Shown here in pieces: positions 10,830-22,209 of a stretch of DNA of 64,000 nucleotides (positions within the stretch are counted from its first letter, which is position 1; each line of letters begins with the position of its first letter). The notes beneath the pieces were generated by a model, which was not told the origin of the DNA, did no database searches, and worked only from the letters and a program-made list of their open reading frames with translations. The stretch spans positions 17,432,747 to 17,496,746 of the forward strand of contig JAPTYO010000011.1 of NCBI GenBank assembly GCA_036873135.1, written 5' to 3'. The translations under genes and the position numbers were made by a program. This stretch comes from Clarkia xantiana subsp. parviflora (lineage: Eukaryota > Streptophyta > Magnoliopsida > Myrtales > Onagraceae).

Positions 10830-11549
10830 TGATGGGTTTCGCTATGGCCGTTAGGCCCTTTAACGGCGAGGAAACGGTGAATAGGCCCACTGGGCCCTAA
10901 AAAGGAGGTCAAGAAGACCAAGGCGAAGGGTCCCGACAGAGGGAGTCCCGATGATGAAAGGTCCCGACAGAGTCGGTCCCGATAGGCGAGCTAGACGCTC
11001 CCGATGATATGCCTTTAAGTAGGCCCCGATGATGAATCCCTGAGAATGATTGGCCCTGTCACGATGACGAGGGGCCCCGAGTGGTGACAAAATGAGATAA
11101 CTCTGGAGTCCCCGATATTGGTCGGGACTTGCTATCAGAGGTTGAGGCCGAGATACGCGGAGCGTGGCCGAGATAAGCGAGATCATGGCCTAGATAGGCG
11201 GGATCGCGGCCGAGATACGCGGAGCGTGGCCGAGTTAGGTGAGATCATGGCCGAGATAGGCGGGATCGTGGCCGAGATAAGTGGAATATGGGCTAACCAC
11301 CCCAACGGTTCACCAGGTAACTGAGGTACCTCTTCGCCTATAAAAGGGCAGAGGTTACCTCAGATCACATACGTTTTTGACGATTACATACTGAGATTCC
11401 TGCTTGCCAGTTTATACGAGATACTCATTTAAGCATCGGAGAGGGATTCTGGGTCACCGCCCGGTCTATCCTCTCTTGCAGGATTACGTGGAGCGAAGGA
11501 GTTCGGATCGCCGTCAAGACCGTACTGGAATTCCAACCGTGATCCAACA
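10830..11549 (+). repeat. LTR (right), forward orientation
   Basis: Begins TGATGGGTTTCGC after the polypurine tract CTTGGGGGCAAA and ends GATCCAACA. A TATA box (TATAAAAG) lies at 11339-11346. U3 has about six tandem 23-24-bp units of the type GGCCGAGATACGCGGAGCGT between 11140 and 11290. Related to, but clearly different from, the LTR at 4461-5135. Confidence 0.88.
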
Positions 11550-11554
11550 TTTAG

Positions 11555-12139
11555 TACATTATTATTATTAATTATCAAAAGTGTTAATATATGTCATTCA
11601 TATCTCAATTCATCCAAACTACTTAGGACGACTTATCTTGTCCCGAACCCATATATCAGCGCCTAGTTATTCGGTTTGAAGGACTATGTCACGCACGAAT
11701 ATGGGCAATGGAGGTCGAGCCATATATCTAGAGCTTTGATTAGCCAAAGTCCTCTAAGATGAAAATTTATGTTATAATATAGAATTTTGCTAAAATGCAG
11801 ATAATTGTAAAACAAGCGAATTGCAATCTAGATACGGTACATCGAGATTTTGAAAAAGCTAAGAATCGATTAAACATTCCAGAATCTAATTTTGATCTAA
11901 CTGCTGTAAATTTGAGTTTAGTTGTAGTTGAATGCATTTTAACCAAGTCTTATAATCTATATATATTAATTTGGATGGTAAGAGACTAAAAGAGTGAACA
12001 GAACAGCTTTAACACAATTGCAATATAATATCTCAACAATGAATTTGAATTTTAAAACTCAAGTAAATGTTGATACTGATCAAGAATGTTAAGTTAATGA
12101 CTCGCTGAGGAAATCTTATTCTTATTAAATAAATATATT

Positions 12140-12179
<40 letters not shown>

Positions 12180-13602
12180 TTAACGCGTGCGTTGCACGCG
12201 TATCAATCATCTAAATTTCAAAATACATAATTTATCTACAATTTTCTAATATTTTAATATGTAGTTAATACATGACCAAGTTTAGGGGTTGCGAGAACGA
12301 CACAAAGTAATTCAAAACAGGAAAAATATAAGAGGATATAATTAAGTCAAAAAATTAACTATTGTTTTAAATTACGATACTAATTTACTGTTATAACTAA
12401 TAATGAGTTGGATTGAGCATGACGTGAGTTATTAACGACAAAGTTGTATCTAATTTATCAACTTGAGGAGTGAAGAATGTAAGCTCGTAATTAGCCACTT
12501 AGAGTCATCGGTGGAGCAGTTTTACCTATACAAACGTAACTATACACTTTTCATGCAATTTTATATCATAATACCAACAAAAATTGATTTAACGCTAAAG
12601 GAATTTTTTTTTTTGCCAACAGGACGCTAAAGGAAACTTCAATTCATTATAATCCAAAGTTTATATTTGATATGTCAATTACTTATTTAACTACTAATTA
12701 GGTTACAATTTGATTTAATTGACAGACGGAAGAACTAAATTAATGATTCGAGACCCTAAATGTTGGACAATGAGTACCAGCTTATCTGTAAAAGATCAAA
12801 AGTCAAGAACCGTGGTTGACCCATATTTTGACATTTGATATGATTTGACAAGTGACCGATCTTTGTGATACAAAAAAATCTCAACATGTACTCGAAGTTT
12901 GCATGAGTTGAGTACATATCATACTTTATGGGTGGCTCAAATTTATAGATATATTGTATTAATAAGTTAATGATAATTAATGTTACATTTCAGTTAAGCG
13001 ACCTTAACAAAAAAGTTAATGCAATTTATATAATGAAATTTTTAGTAATACTCAAATATTGTAGGGACTAAATCATCAATTTTTTTTTAAAACACTAATG
13101 TCTAAAGTTTATACTTGAATTCAACTTAACTATTTATTCAACTATCAATTAGGTGATACCAAATATGATTGAATTTACAAACGCAAGAACTAAATCGATA
13201 GTTCTAGTCATTAAGTATTAAACATTGAGTAACATGTTATATGTAAAGTCAAACTTCAAGAACCACGTTTGATCCATATTTGATATGTTATATGAGTTAG
13301 CAAGTGACTAATTTATTTAATACAAAAATGTCAACAAGCGGAACATCCCCAAATCTGTGATATAGTGAATGGAAAAATGCATCTACCTTACATTTGCACC
13401 TATTGAATGCATGTTGACTCTAATTGATAAGTATATTTGATGGAGAAATTAATAATAATTACGGTGACCTACCAATTAAGCGACCTAAAAAACTAAAAAT
13501 AACGAAATGTAACTAAATGGTTTTTTTAGTAATGGTAAAGATAAATAGATGGGTCTCAAAGATAAAAAGACTATATCGCCAATTTTATAAAAATAGGGGA
13601 AC

Positions 13603-13647
<45 letters not shown>

Positions 13648-14715
13648 AAAAATATGGAAACTAAATATAATATATATATATAATAAAATAAAATAATAAT
13701 AATAATAATAATGTTCAAGAGGTACCTTTTGGGGTGAGGACAACTCTCACATTTTATATTGGTATAAAGATGTATTTTATTTTGCCAAAGCGCATAATGC
13801 TGTTGGGTTATTTCTAAGCTAATTAATTATTAGTTTAATTTTAAGTTGAGTAAACATTTGAATCATTTATGAAGATGTGATTAAACCGATCGATTATATA
13901 ATATATAACATTAATTAATGAATTTATCCAGGCAGGCTATTAATGAATAATGATAAAGGATGCTCTTTTTTTTTACGTCAACCCTTAATTAGCTTGTTGT
14001 CTGTCTTACTAGAAGCTAATTAATTAATTTATGGGATAAATAGACTTAAAAAATCCTACCAAATTATTATATATATATATATATCCTTGAATATCCAAGA
14101 TATTTTCACACAATAGAATAAGAACCACGGTAGGATTTGGTGCAACGTTTCTGCCGCAGTATTGCCTGAACAAATTATTATTTTTTTCATTAAGAAATAT
14201 CTTCCTTTCGATACTTATTACTATATTATAATTATATATTTTATTTAATAAACTAAACCAATAAAGCAAAGGGTAAGTAAGTTAATTGTAACTAGTAAAC
14301 TTTTGGTCTATAACCGATTTGGCCATTAATTTTTTTTAGTTACCAATTCACTAATAATCAGTTTAATACAAATTTATTACTTTCGTCAACTTAATTTTAA
14401 TAAAAAAAAATACGTTCAAGCCACGTCATATCTAATTGATGTATTTCATACTGTTTTTAAAAAAATAAACTATATAACTTGCACCTTTGGGGTACATAGA
14501 GTTTTCTAATTGAACTACGTACACTGGTGGTATAGGCAGTTCTCTAGTTGAACATTTTTATAAGATAATAATTAGGTTTTACGTAGATACATGTATTATG
14601 TACTCTTTTCTTTATATAACAAGTTTGTATTATTCCATCGAACTAAATTACTCGTACACAAAAATGTAGTTATGAATTAAATCTATCTGGAACCTAGAAT
14701 GACTCAAGAAAGAAG
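11555..14715. other. AT-rich intergenic DNA, no gene seen
   Basis: No recognisable coding or RNA gene in about 3.2 kb. It holds (AT)n at about 12143-12175, a perfect hairpin ACGCGTGC-GTT-GCACGCGT at 12183-12201, (TA)n at about 13606-13642, and a degenerate duplication: about 12797-12910 resembles 13246-13345. A 64-codon frame at 11795-11989 shows no family features. Confidence 0.5.
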
Positions 14716-15087
14716 TTAAGGGTGTTTTTGGATGGATGTAATGTGAGATATAATCTCAAATTACGTCCTACATTACATCAATATTACGTTGTTTGACAAA
14801 TCAAATGATGTAATGTGAGCTCTGTAATGTAATGTGCATTGTAATCTGAGATTACGACGGGTTGGTCAAAACTCATTGACTTGCCCCCTCAACGTAATAT
14901 GAAATTACATCCGATTTAGGATGTAATGTGAAATTACGTTCAAATTACGCAGTGTTTATTATTTTATTAATATTTACTAAATTAATTATTCTCTCACACC
15001 TTTTTATTTTTTAATTATTTAGTTATCTCCATTTTTTTTTTGTTAAAGTCTTTTTGTAGTCAATTTTATTCTCGTTTAAAGTACAAG

Positions 15088-16064
15088 GGGTTAAGAACCT
15101 ATGAAAGGTCTGAACTATCACCCATGTTAACGGGAGAGATCTGAAATTTAAAAAATTAATAACAGAGGTCTGAAATTTCTGTTTTGTTGATAACAGCGGT
15201 CTCCGTTAGTTTTTTCCGTTAAAACTAACGGAAGTTGGTCACATGCTTGGCATGTGACCGGAAATAAAAAAATTTCTAAAAATGCCCTTCTATCAAGTGT
15301 GCCCCTCACATGCTTGGAGTGAAAAGACCAAAATGCCCTTGAAGCCACCACGGTACTCCGGCGACCACCAATCGTACTCCGGCGACCACCACCAAGGCTC
15401 CGATTGGGCCAAAATCAGAGCCACCGGCCCCGATTGAGCTCCGATCGGAGCCAATAAAGCTCCGATCGGAGCCAAAAAGCTCCCTGGTCGGAGCCACAGA
15501 GCTCCTGGCTCCGGCCGGGGCCACAGAGCTCCGATCTAAGGCCCTGTGGCTCTGGTCGGGGCCACAGAGCTCCAGATCGGAGCTCTGTGGCTCCGACCAG
15601 AGCCACAAAGCTCCGATCAGAGCTTTTTTTGGCTCCGATCGGAGCTTTTTTAGGCTCCGATCAGAGCTTTTTGGCTCCGATCGGAGCTTTTTTGGCTCCG
15701 ATCGGAGCTTTTTGGCCCCGATCGGAGCTTTTTGCTGAGGTGGTGGCCGGAGTCGGGTCGCCGAAGCCGAGGTGGTGGTCGTCGGAGTCGAGGTGGTGGT
15801 GGCTGGAGTCGGGTGGTTTTAATTTGACTTTAGGGGTAAAATTGTCATTTCACATTTCCTTTAAATAAGATATTAAATAAAACAAAATATTAAAGGGGCA
15901 AAAATGTCATTTCACACAATTCTGTTAAATTTAACCCTAAAAATGGACGGAAAACCTCAAATCAACAAAATTGAAATTTCAGACCTCTGTTATTAACTTT
16001 TTAAATTTCAGACCTCTCCCGTTAACATGGGTGATAGTTCAGACCTTTCATAGGTTCTTAACCC
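15088..16064. mobile_element. Mutator-like non-autonomous element (977 bp) with 9-bp target duplication
   Basis: Nearly identical terminal inverted repeats of about 105 bp, starting GGGTTAAGAACCTATG, are flanked by a perfect 9-bp duplication AAGTACAAG (15079-15087 and 16065-16073). Long TIRs with 9-bp duplications are the hallmark of Mutator-like elements. There is no transposase; the centre is a GC-rich repetitive block. A truncated relative lies at 53484-53948. Confidence 0.85.
15345..15830. repeat. GC-rich array of the palindrome GCTCCGATCGGAGC
   Basis: The 14-bp self-complementary word GCTCCGATCGGAGC occurs perfectly at 15438, 15459, 15632, 15674 and 15695. Many one- or two-base variants lie between, separated by A/T-rich spacers on the right (GGAGCTTTTTTGGCTCC). 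Flanks carry GGTGGTGGCCGGAGTCG-type repeats. The block is far more GC-rich than its surroundings. Frames are open through it on both strands only because the repeat lacks stops; I do not regard them as genes. Confidence 0.8.
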
Positions 16065-16697
16065 AAGTACAAGTTGCAGATACTAACAATAATTACACGC
16101 CAAACTAAGATAACCCCCACCCAGAATAATGTAAAGCCTTCGTTCTAATATTTTGTTCGGTTATAATTAAATTCCTCCGTCTGAAACTAACAGAGATACA
16201 AGTATGTTTGTGCTTTATAAATTTTACAAAGTTTGGTTTGTTATTTGCTAAAAAAATAGCTACGTTTGTTTTTTTTGCAAAAGAACCAAATTTGGGTTTG
16301 TTTTTTTAGTAATTAATTATAAAATGAAATTTTTTCGCGTAAATTTATTTAATAACATAGTAAGTAAGAATGAAAATTTAGCTCTAATATTTTCAAATTT
16401 GACGTTTAAATATTAAATATAAAGTTAATGGACCAAATTACTTTTTTAAAAATAGATATATATTTAAATTTTTCATATTAACAAATAATAGATTTTTAAA
16501 TAGATTAAAATTATAATAATATTGTACATTACAAACCAATCCAAACACTGTAATCTGACATTACACTACATATTACAGCATAACCAAACATTGTAATCGA
16601 ACATTACACTCCACATTACATCATTGATTACGAACCAACACGTTAAGTTAGAACATTACAAGTAATTTCACATTACGTCCATCCAAACACCCCTTTA

Positions 16698-17159
16698 GTT
16701 TTCCATGTATGTATTTTTAAATAAATAAGTAGACTTTAATAATAATAATAATATTTATATATTTCTTAGTTGTTACGGCTTATGTTCCCAATGTATGGAC
16801 CGCAATACACAAGCAAGCAGCTACAACTACAATGCTACATCGATGTAACATGGGATGGGACTTCTCTCTCAGGTCTCCTGAACTTAAACTCTTTTTTCGC
16901 GGTTGTCGTAGTATGCTTAATTTATAATTAAACTAATTATCACTTGCATTAGATAAAGTACTAATTATTTTTATTCATAATAATGGGAATTTGAACTTTA
17001 ACATCTGGTTAGAGATTCTGTAGATTCAATTAGGTCTAAGCATAAGACATCCGCTATTTGAGGTTTCTGAGAGTACATATTAAATTATAAATGTATAGTT
17101 TTTTTTCTTCCGTCACTAAAGTAGAGCTTCTATTCCTAATAGTAATGAGTGCTTGTTAA
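16698..17159. other. Intergenic spacer, nothing recognised
   Basis: AT-rich sequence between two MITEs, with a (TAA)n run near 16739-16751. No gene, TIR or repeat structure recognised. Confidence 0.45.
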
Positions 17160-17896
17160 GAGCATCACAATGGTATTATATAATATATATATTACTTAAA
17201 AGTGGATCTCATACTTTTTTTTTTATTTAAAGGGCAAAAAAATGTACTGTAATATTTTTTATATTATTTTTTAAAAGTGGAACTCAACTATTTCTACATA
17301 AAATATTTCATAATTATAAGAAAAGTACTATGTTGTCACATTATCACATAAAAGTTATTTTCATTTTTTTATTCAAATATTGCCTTCATGAACCGCATTT
17401 TTGTTATTCTATGTCATGTTGCAATATCCATTTCTTCTTCATCGGATGTGCCCGTCACTCTTAATAATGTATGAACCATAATAAATTGGGAATAATTCAT
17501 TGAATTATATAATGTGGTATTAAAAAAATGAAATTGAATGGAATGAAATGAAATGAAAGAAAATGTATGTATAAGCAATAATGTATAAAAGAAATATACA
17601 ATGCACGACATTGTACAACAGCACAATAGATATGTAATCTCAATTTCTAACAGCGGCACAAAAGAAAATCTCTTTTTTAGACAACAGAAAAATTAGAAAT
17701 TAATTAGAAATAATTTTTAAATTGGTATTTATGATTTAATAATAAAATATATTTAAGTAAAATGGTTAAGTGAAACCATTGTAAACCTACTCTTATGTAA
17801 GCATTACTTAATTTTACGTACTCCTTAAAGTACAGATAAATGGTTTATGTGGCACCTTTAATGAATATAAAATACGTAATACGATTGTGGATGCTC
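17160..17896. mobile_element. Tourist-like MITE (737 bp)
   Basis: Ends GAGCATCACAATGG and (reverse complement) GAGCATCCACAATCG, flanked by TAA on both sides (17157-17159 and 17897-17899). This TIR type and 3-bp TWA duplication fit the PIF/Harbinger superfamily. AT-rich interior without coding capacity. Confidence 0.72.
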
Positions 17897-18398
17897 TAAG
17901 TAACGGTATACAACTACGATAAATACTACAACATAAAAATACTAAAAACCTTTTTATCAAGTAATAATATGGATAAGCATGAACAGAAAAGTCTGAACAT
18001 TACGTAGTGGAATGTGTTTAGGGTCACAACTACCTATTCCTTTTGGCAAAAATAATATGGACAAACATATACATGAGTAGTTTGTTGGGACCCGATTAGA
18101 ATACTACTCAACTACCATACATTATAAAATTTGAATTTTATCAAAAGGGTTAAAGGTTTTTTTGGTGCCTTATGTTTAACTACTTTTGACTTTTGGTGCC
18201 ATAAGTTTTTTTTTTTGTAATCTTTTGGAGCCATATGTTTGGGAAGTTGTATGTTTTTTGTTTTCCGTTAGTCAACAGTTAGTTTGATCGTTAAATACTT
18301 TTATTTTATTCAATTTAGTCCTCGAATTTATATTCCTAAGATTTAATTTTTACAATTTAGTCTATAATGTTTGCTCCAATCACCACCCAAGGTTGCCG

Positions 18399-18994
18399 TG
18401 TAGGATTATAGAGATAAATACTACGGAAACAAAACAAGATACGTGCATGGTAACTTATTACGCAGCGGAATATGGTGCACACACCTACAAAGCTTTCCGT
18501 AGTCCCAAGATCACTGAGGGGAGTTCTCGATCCGTCGGACGGTTCCCGTAGAGGTTCTAGTTAAGGAAGCCCTACGAGGATTGGTCTACACAGCAAAGAC
18601 TTTGTCGATTCTTTAGCGGGGATGGATCACCAGAGTAAATTGCTCAACACAATTTGACACCTCCTTGGCTTACTATGTGGTTCGGCCGAACTATGTAGGT
18701 TTAGGGATGAGAGATTTCTTTTTATCTCACCACAAATGGAGAAGAGATTAGCAACTAATAAATCGCATAGCACTCCCTATTTATAGGAGGAGCAAAGTGG
18801 ACTGAGTCAACTTTGCCCTCACATCAAGTTCGATCGGCCTTAGAGTGTGGGAGGCCCAATTTTGGGCCTCTCATGTCAATTCAGATTTTAGGCGTAGCCC
18901 AAAATCCATAATCCGACATTACCCAATCTCCTTAGGTACTAGACTCGTATTAATGGGCTCCCAATTATGGCGGCCCAATCTCCAAATGCCAACA
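18399..18994 (-). repeat. copia 3' LTR
   Basis: In plus orientation starts TGTAGGATTATAG and ends ATGCCAACA. Directly matches 26062-26659 with scattered substitutions, which implies the insertion is not recent. The complement of a TATA-like CCTATAAATAGG lies near 18776-18788. Confidence 0.85.
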
Positions 18995-20038
18995 ACTCCC
19001 ACTCGCCGGAATAGGAGGGTGCCTGTTAATATGTTGTCGACCAACACATTAATATTAGTCTTCGATCTAGCCTTGCTTCAGAATAGTTCATACGAGGTTT
19101 TCCGTGCGAATGGCGGACACGACGGGCATCATACTACTCATCTGTTAGGAGTCTTGTAGCGCCTGCGGAACATTGATTCCCCATTTCTAATCAACCTGTT
19201 AAAACAATATTGTGTCGCGCTGTATCCTATGTCAACTGTGATTCTCCAATTGCCTAGTTTCCACATAGGAATACTTCTTCAAGGCATTCGTACAAGTATT
19301 CACAACCTTCAACTAATATCAGGTTGGTGGCCACCTAGTGAATACAAGAGTCGGAGAATTACAGGTGTACAGGACCATCCCCATTGCTCATACCCTTGGT
19401 CAAACTCAACCGGTTTCCAAAGACGTGGTCACTTGGCCTTTTTGTTCAGCACTACGCTCGTACGCCGGGAAGCAAACATTGAGCTTGACCTTAGGTATGA
19501 GTTATTAGTCTGCGAGGATACTTTGGATGCTTCTTCATAAAGCATCCGGGATTAGTCACACGCTCAAGGTGAAGAAGTTTGTGCCCATCCGAATCGCGTG
19601 GATTCTATCTAGCACAACCGAGCCTAACCCCGTGGTCGAACATGGCACGCTCAGTATGAAGCGCGCGTCGAAAGCATAACCCGAATTTAGTTAGGAGTGA
19701 GAAATGTCATATGCTATCGCAGACTTATCGTCTGCCCCAAAATGTGGTTCTTTGACGAACTTCGTGTTACTCTGAAACCAAAAGATCGTTTTGCTTAATC
19801 AAGTTAGCCACCGTGGTTCTTAACTGCTCTTGATATGGCAGAGGACCCCTCTCCCTCAAGACAACCGAGCCTGTGTGACGAGACTTGGCCCACATTCGAC
19901 ATTATTTTACTTGTGAGGTTTTTCCTCCTACGACTAGTTTATAGACCGTAAAAATCTAATGTAATCTAAACATTATGATGTCATTAGATCATAAACTCAA
20001 ATTACAATTCATTCTATTCATGACTCAAAATTTCATCA

Positions 20039-21650
20039 TCACAACACAAGCCACTTAAACCCTACACAGTCCCACCGGTCTAACATTTTTTCGAAAACAT
20101 CCCTGCATAACGCTTTAGTTAATAGATCTGCCATCATACTATCAGTGGACAAGTATTCTAGTGTGGTTAATTTGTCTTCAATGATATTCTTAGCATAATT
20201 GTATTTCACATCAATGTGTTTTATCCTGCTATGATACTTAGGATTCTTAACTACAGCAATTGCTGCTTGACTGCCAAAGTATACCTTCACAGGCTTACTC
20301 CCGTCCTCGACGCCAAGCAACGCAGTTAAGAGCCTTCTAAGCCAAACTTCTTCTTGTGCATTCTTAGAGAGGGCCATGAATTCAGATTCCATCGTTGACA
20401 GCGCGACACAATTTTTCTTCTTGCTCATCCATGAAATAGTGGCATTAGCAAGGAGGAACACTTCTCCTGAGATGGACTTACGATCGTCTGGATCGCCACC
20501 ATGGTAGGCATCATTGAATCCTGTGAATTCTTATTTTCCACCTTCATACCACAGTCCGTAATCGACAATACCTTTCAGGTATCGAATAATTCGTTTCACG
20601 GCCTTTAAATGTTGATAGTCGGGGTCTGATTGGAATCGTGCTACAAAACCCACAGCGTAACAGATGTCTGGTCGAGTTAATTGCATGGAATACATCAAGC
20701 TGCCAACCATACTAAGGTATTCTGCACTTTTCATATGTTCTCGCTTAGCCTAGTTTTCGGGTCGTCACGCTTCGACAACGCGCACCCATACACAACCGGC
20801 GTATCCACGGGCATGACATCTTGCAGTCTGAACATTTTTCACAGTTTGTTGATATAGGATTCTTAAGAGAGACATAACTTCCGAGCTGCCCTATCCCTAG
20901 CAATCTTAATGCCTAGGATGTACGTGGCTTCTCCCATGTCTTTCTTCTTGAATACAGATGCCAGCCAAGACTTTGATTCTTTCATGAAACTTACATCGTT
21001 CGCGGCAATCAATATGTCATCCACATATAATGTCAGGATGACGTAGCTAGACCCAAAGGTCTTAGTGTACACGCATGGATTCTCGTGAAGATTCATGAAT
21101 TTGTTTCCAACGATTTCCTCGTGGAACCTGCGCTACCATTGTCGGGATGATTGTTTAAGACCGTATATCGATCTTTGGAGTTTACAAACTTTACATTCGT
21201 TACCAGGAGTAATGAAACCCTCTGATTGCTCCATATAGATCTCTTCCTCCAGATTTCCATGGAGGAATGCAGTCTTAACATCCATTTGGTGCAGCTCTAG
21301 ATCGAGGATTGCTACCAAAGCCAATATGGACCGAACTGTGGTTTAACGCACAATCGGTGAGTATGTTTCATCATAGTCCACTCCGTGAAGTTGAGTATAT
21401 CCTTCAGAAACTAGTCGAGCTTTATATCGCTCGACAGATCCATCAGTAGTGAGTTTCAACTTCAGAACTCACATAGCCCTTATTGCTATGCGGTAAGCAG
21501 GCAAATCAACCAAAGACCGTACCAAATTAGCTTTCATAGATGCGATCTCATCCTCCATTACTTTCCTCCATTCATTTGCTTGAGGTCCATCCATAGCTTG
21601 TTTAACCGTTACCGGTTCATCAACCGAAGTCAGAGTGAACAATTCACGTC
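20039..21650 (-). pseudogene. copia reverse transcriptase and RNase H (broken)
   Basis: Read on the minus strand from about 21650 to 20039. The RT blocks LHQMDVKTAFLHGNLEEEIY (about 21290) and LYVDDILIAANDV (about 21030; YVDD active site) are recognisable. LTRPDICYAVGFVARFQS (about 20670) follows, then RNase H with CVALSTMESEFMALS and the end block YHSRIKHIDVKYNY. Several frame changes and stops separate these pieces (around 20500, 20850, 21110, 21340). In RNase H the usual acidic CDNQSAI block reads YFGSQAAI, losing a catalytic Asp. It encodes the replication enzymes of the retrotransposon in intact relatives; this copy is dead. Confidence 0.88.
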
Positions 21651-22209
21651 TTTCAATGGGATACTTCTTAGGAGAAGTTCGATGTCTTTAACTACGTCTA
21701 GGCTCGTTAGTCTCATCTTGAACTTGATTAATGCTCCCACTAGGAATAATGCTCGTTATCGGTGCAATACTCCCACTGGGAATAAGAGGGTTACTTGAAC
21801 CTTCACCAACAATTTTTCTTGGACGACCTCTCGGTCTCAGGATTCTATCTCCGAGATTAATTCCACGGTTACTAGCACCCAGAACCAACTTGGTTGTAGC
21901 ACTCCCACTGTCTCCAGTAGGTAGTTGAGGTAATATATGATTTTCATCCAACGGTTCAGCAACATAATTATCAGGTTCGACTTGATTCGCACCTGCAGCA
22001 ACAGTGATCTGTGTGTTTGGATTGACTTCTCCCACTGGATTTATTATGAAAATGTCTTCATTCTCATTTACCATTTCGTTCACTTGTGCTGCTGCCTCAA
22101 ATCTCTCACTCGAAGTAAGTGGGACATGATCATCATCATCCTGCTCTAGTTCTATTAAGACTTCTTTCATTTTGATGTTATAAAGCAATGAAAAATCGTC
22201 ATCAAGCAA
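21651..22209 (-). pseudogene. copia pol linker between integrase and RT
   Basis: An acidic, low-complexity frame (minus strand) with DDDDHVPLTSSERFEAA and a basic RPRGRPRK patch near its C-terminal part. Copia polyproteins have such a variable linker between the integrase tail and reverse transcriptase. It reads towards the RT pieces below it. No enzymatic motif. Confidence 0.55.

Larger units (their letters stand above)
7800..11549 (-). mobile_element. Retrotransposon derivative with inverted LTRs (Tat-like family)
   Basis: Seen: a 3750-bp unit beginning TGTTGGATCACGG and ending CCGTGATCCAACA, flanked by the 5-bp direct repeat TTTAG at 7795-7799 and 11550-11554. The left 700 bp (7800-8499) is the reverse complement of the right LTR (10830-11549), apart from about 18 bp missing at the inner end. 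Between them lies a truncated antisense ORF and the normal polypurine tract, but no gag or pol. Both outer ends are therefore the same LTR end (U5). Known: LTR elements have direct LTRs, and integrase makes 4-6 bp target duplications. Inference: an aberrant palindromic cDNA was made from a relative of the element at 1-5135 and inserted by integrase supplied in trans. Post-insertion rearrangement is less likely because the target duplication is intact. Confidence 0.85.
14719..16694. mobile_element. Harbinger/Tourist-like MITE, split by a Mutator-like insertion
   Basis: Terminal inverted repeats AGGGTGTTTTTGGATGGATG (left) and CCATCCAAACACCCCT (right) are flanked by the 3-bp duplication TTA (14716-14718, 16695-16697), the size made by PIF/Harbinger transposases. 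The body is full of GTAATGTGA / TCACATTAC inverted motifs. No coding capacity. The element at 15088-16064 is inserted inside it; without that, it is about 1.0 kb. Confidence 0.7.

Noticed and set aside
15293..15868. Repeat-rich proteins encoded on both strands of the palindrome array
   Set aside because: The frames consist only of the translated 14-bp repeat, lack start context and domains, and exist symmetrically on both strands.
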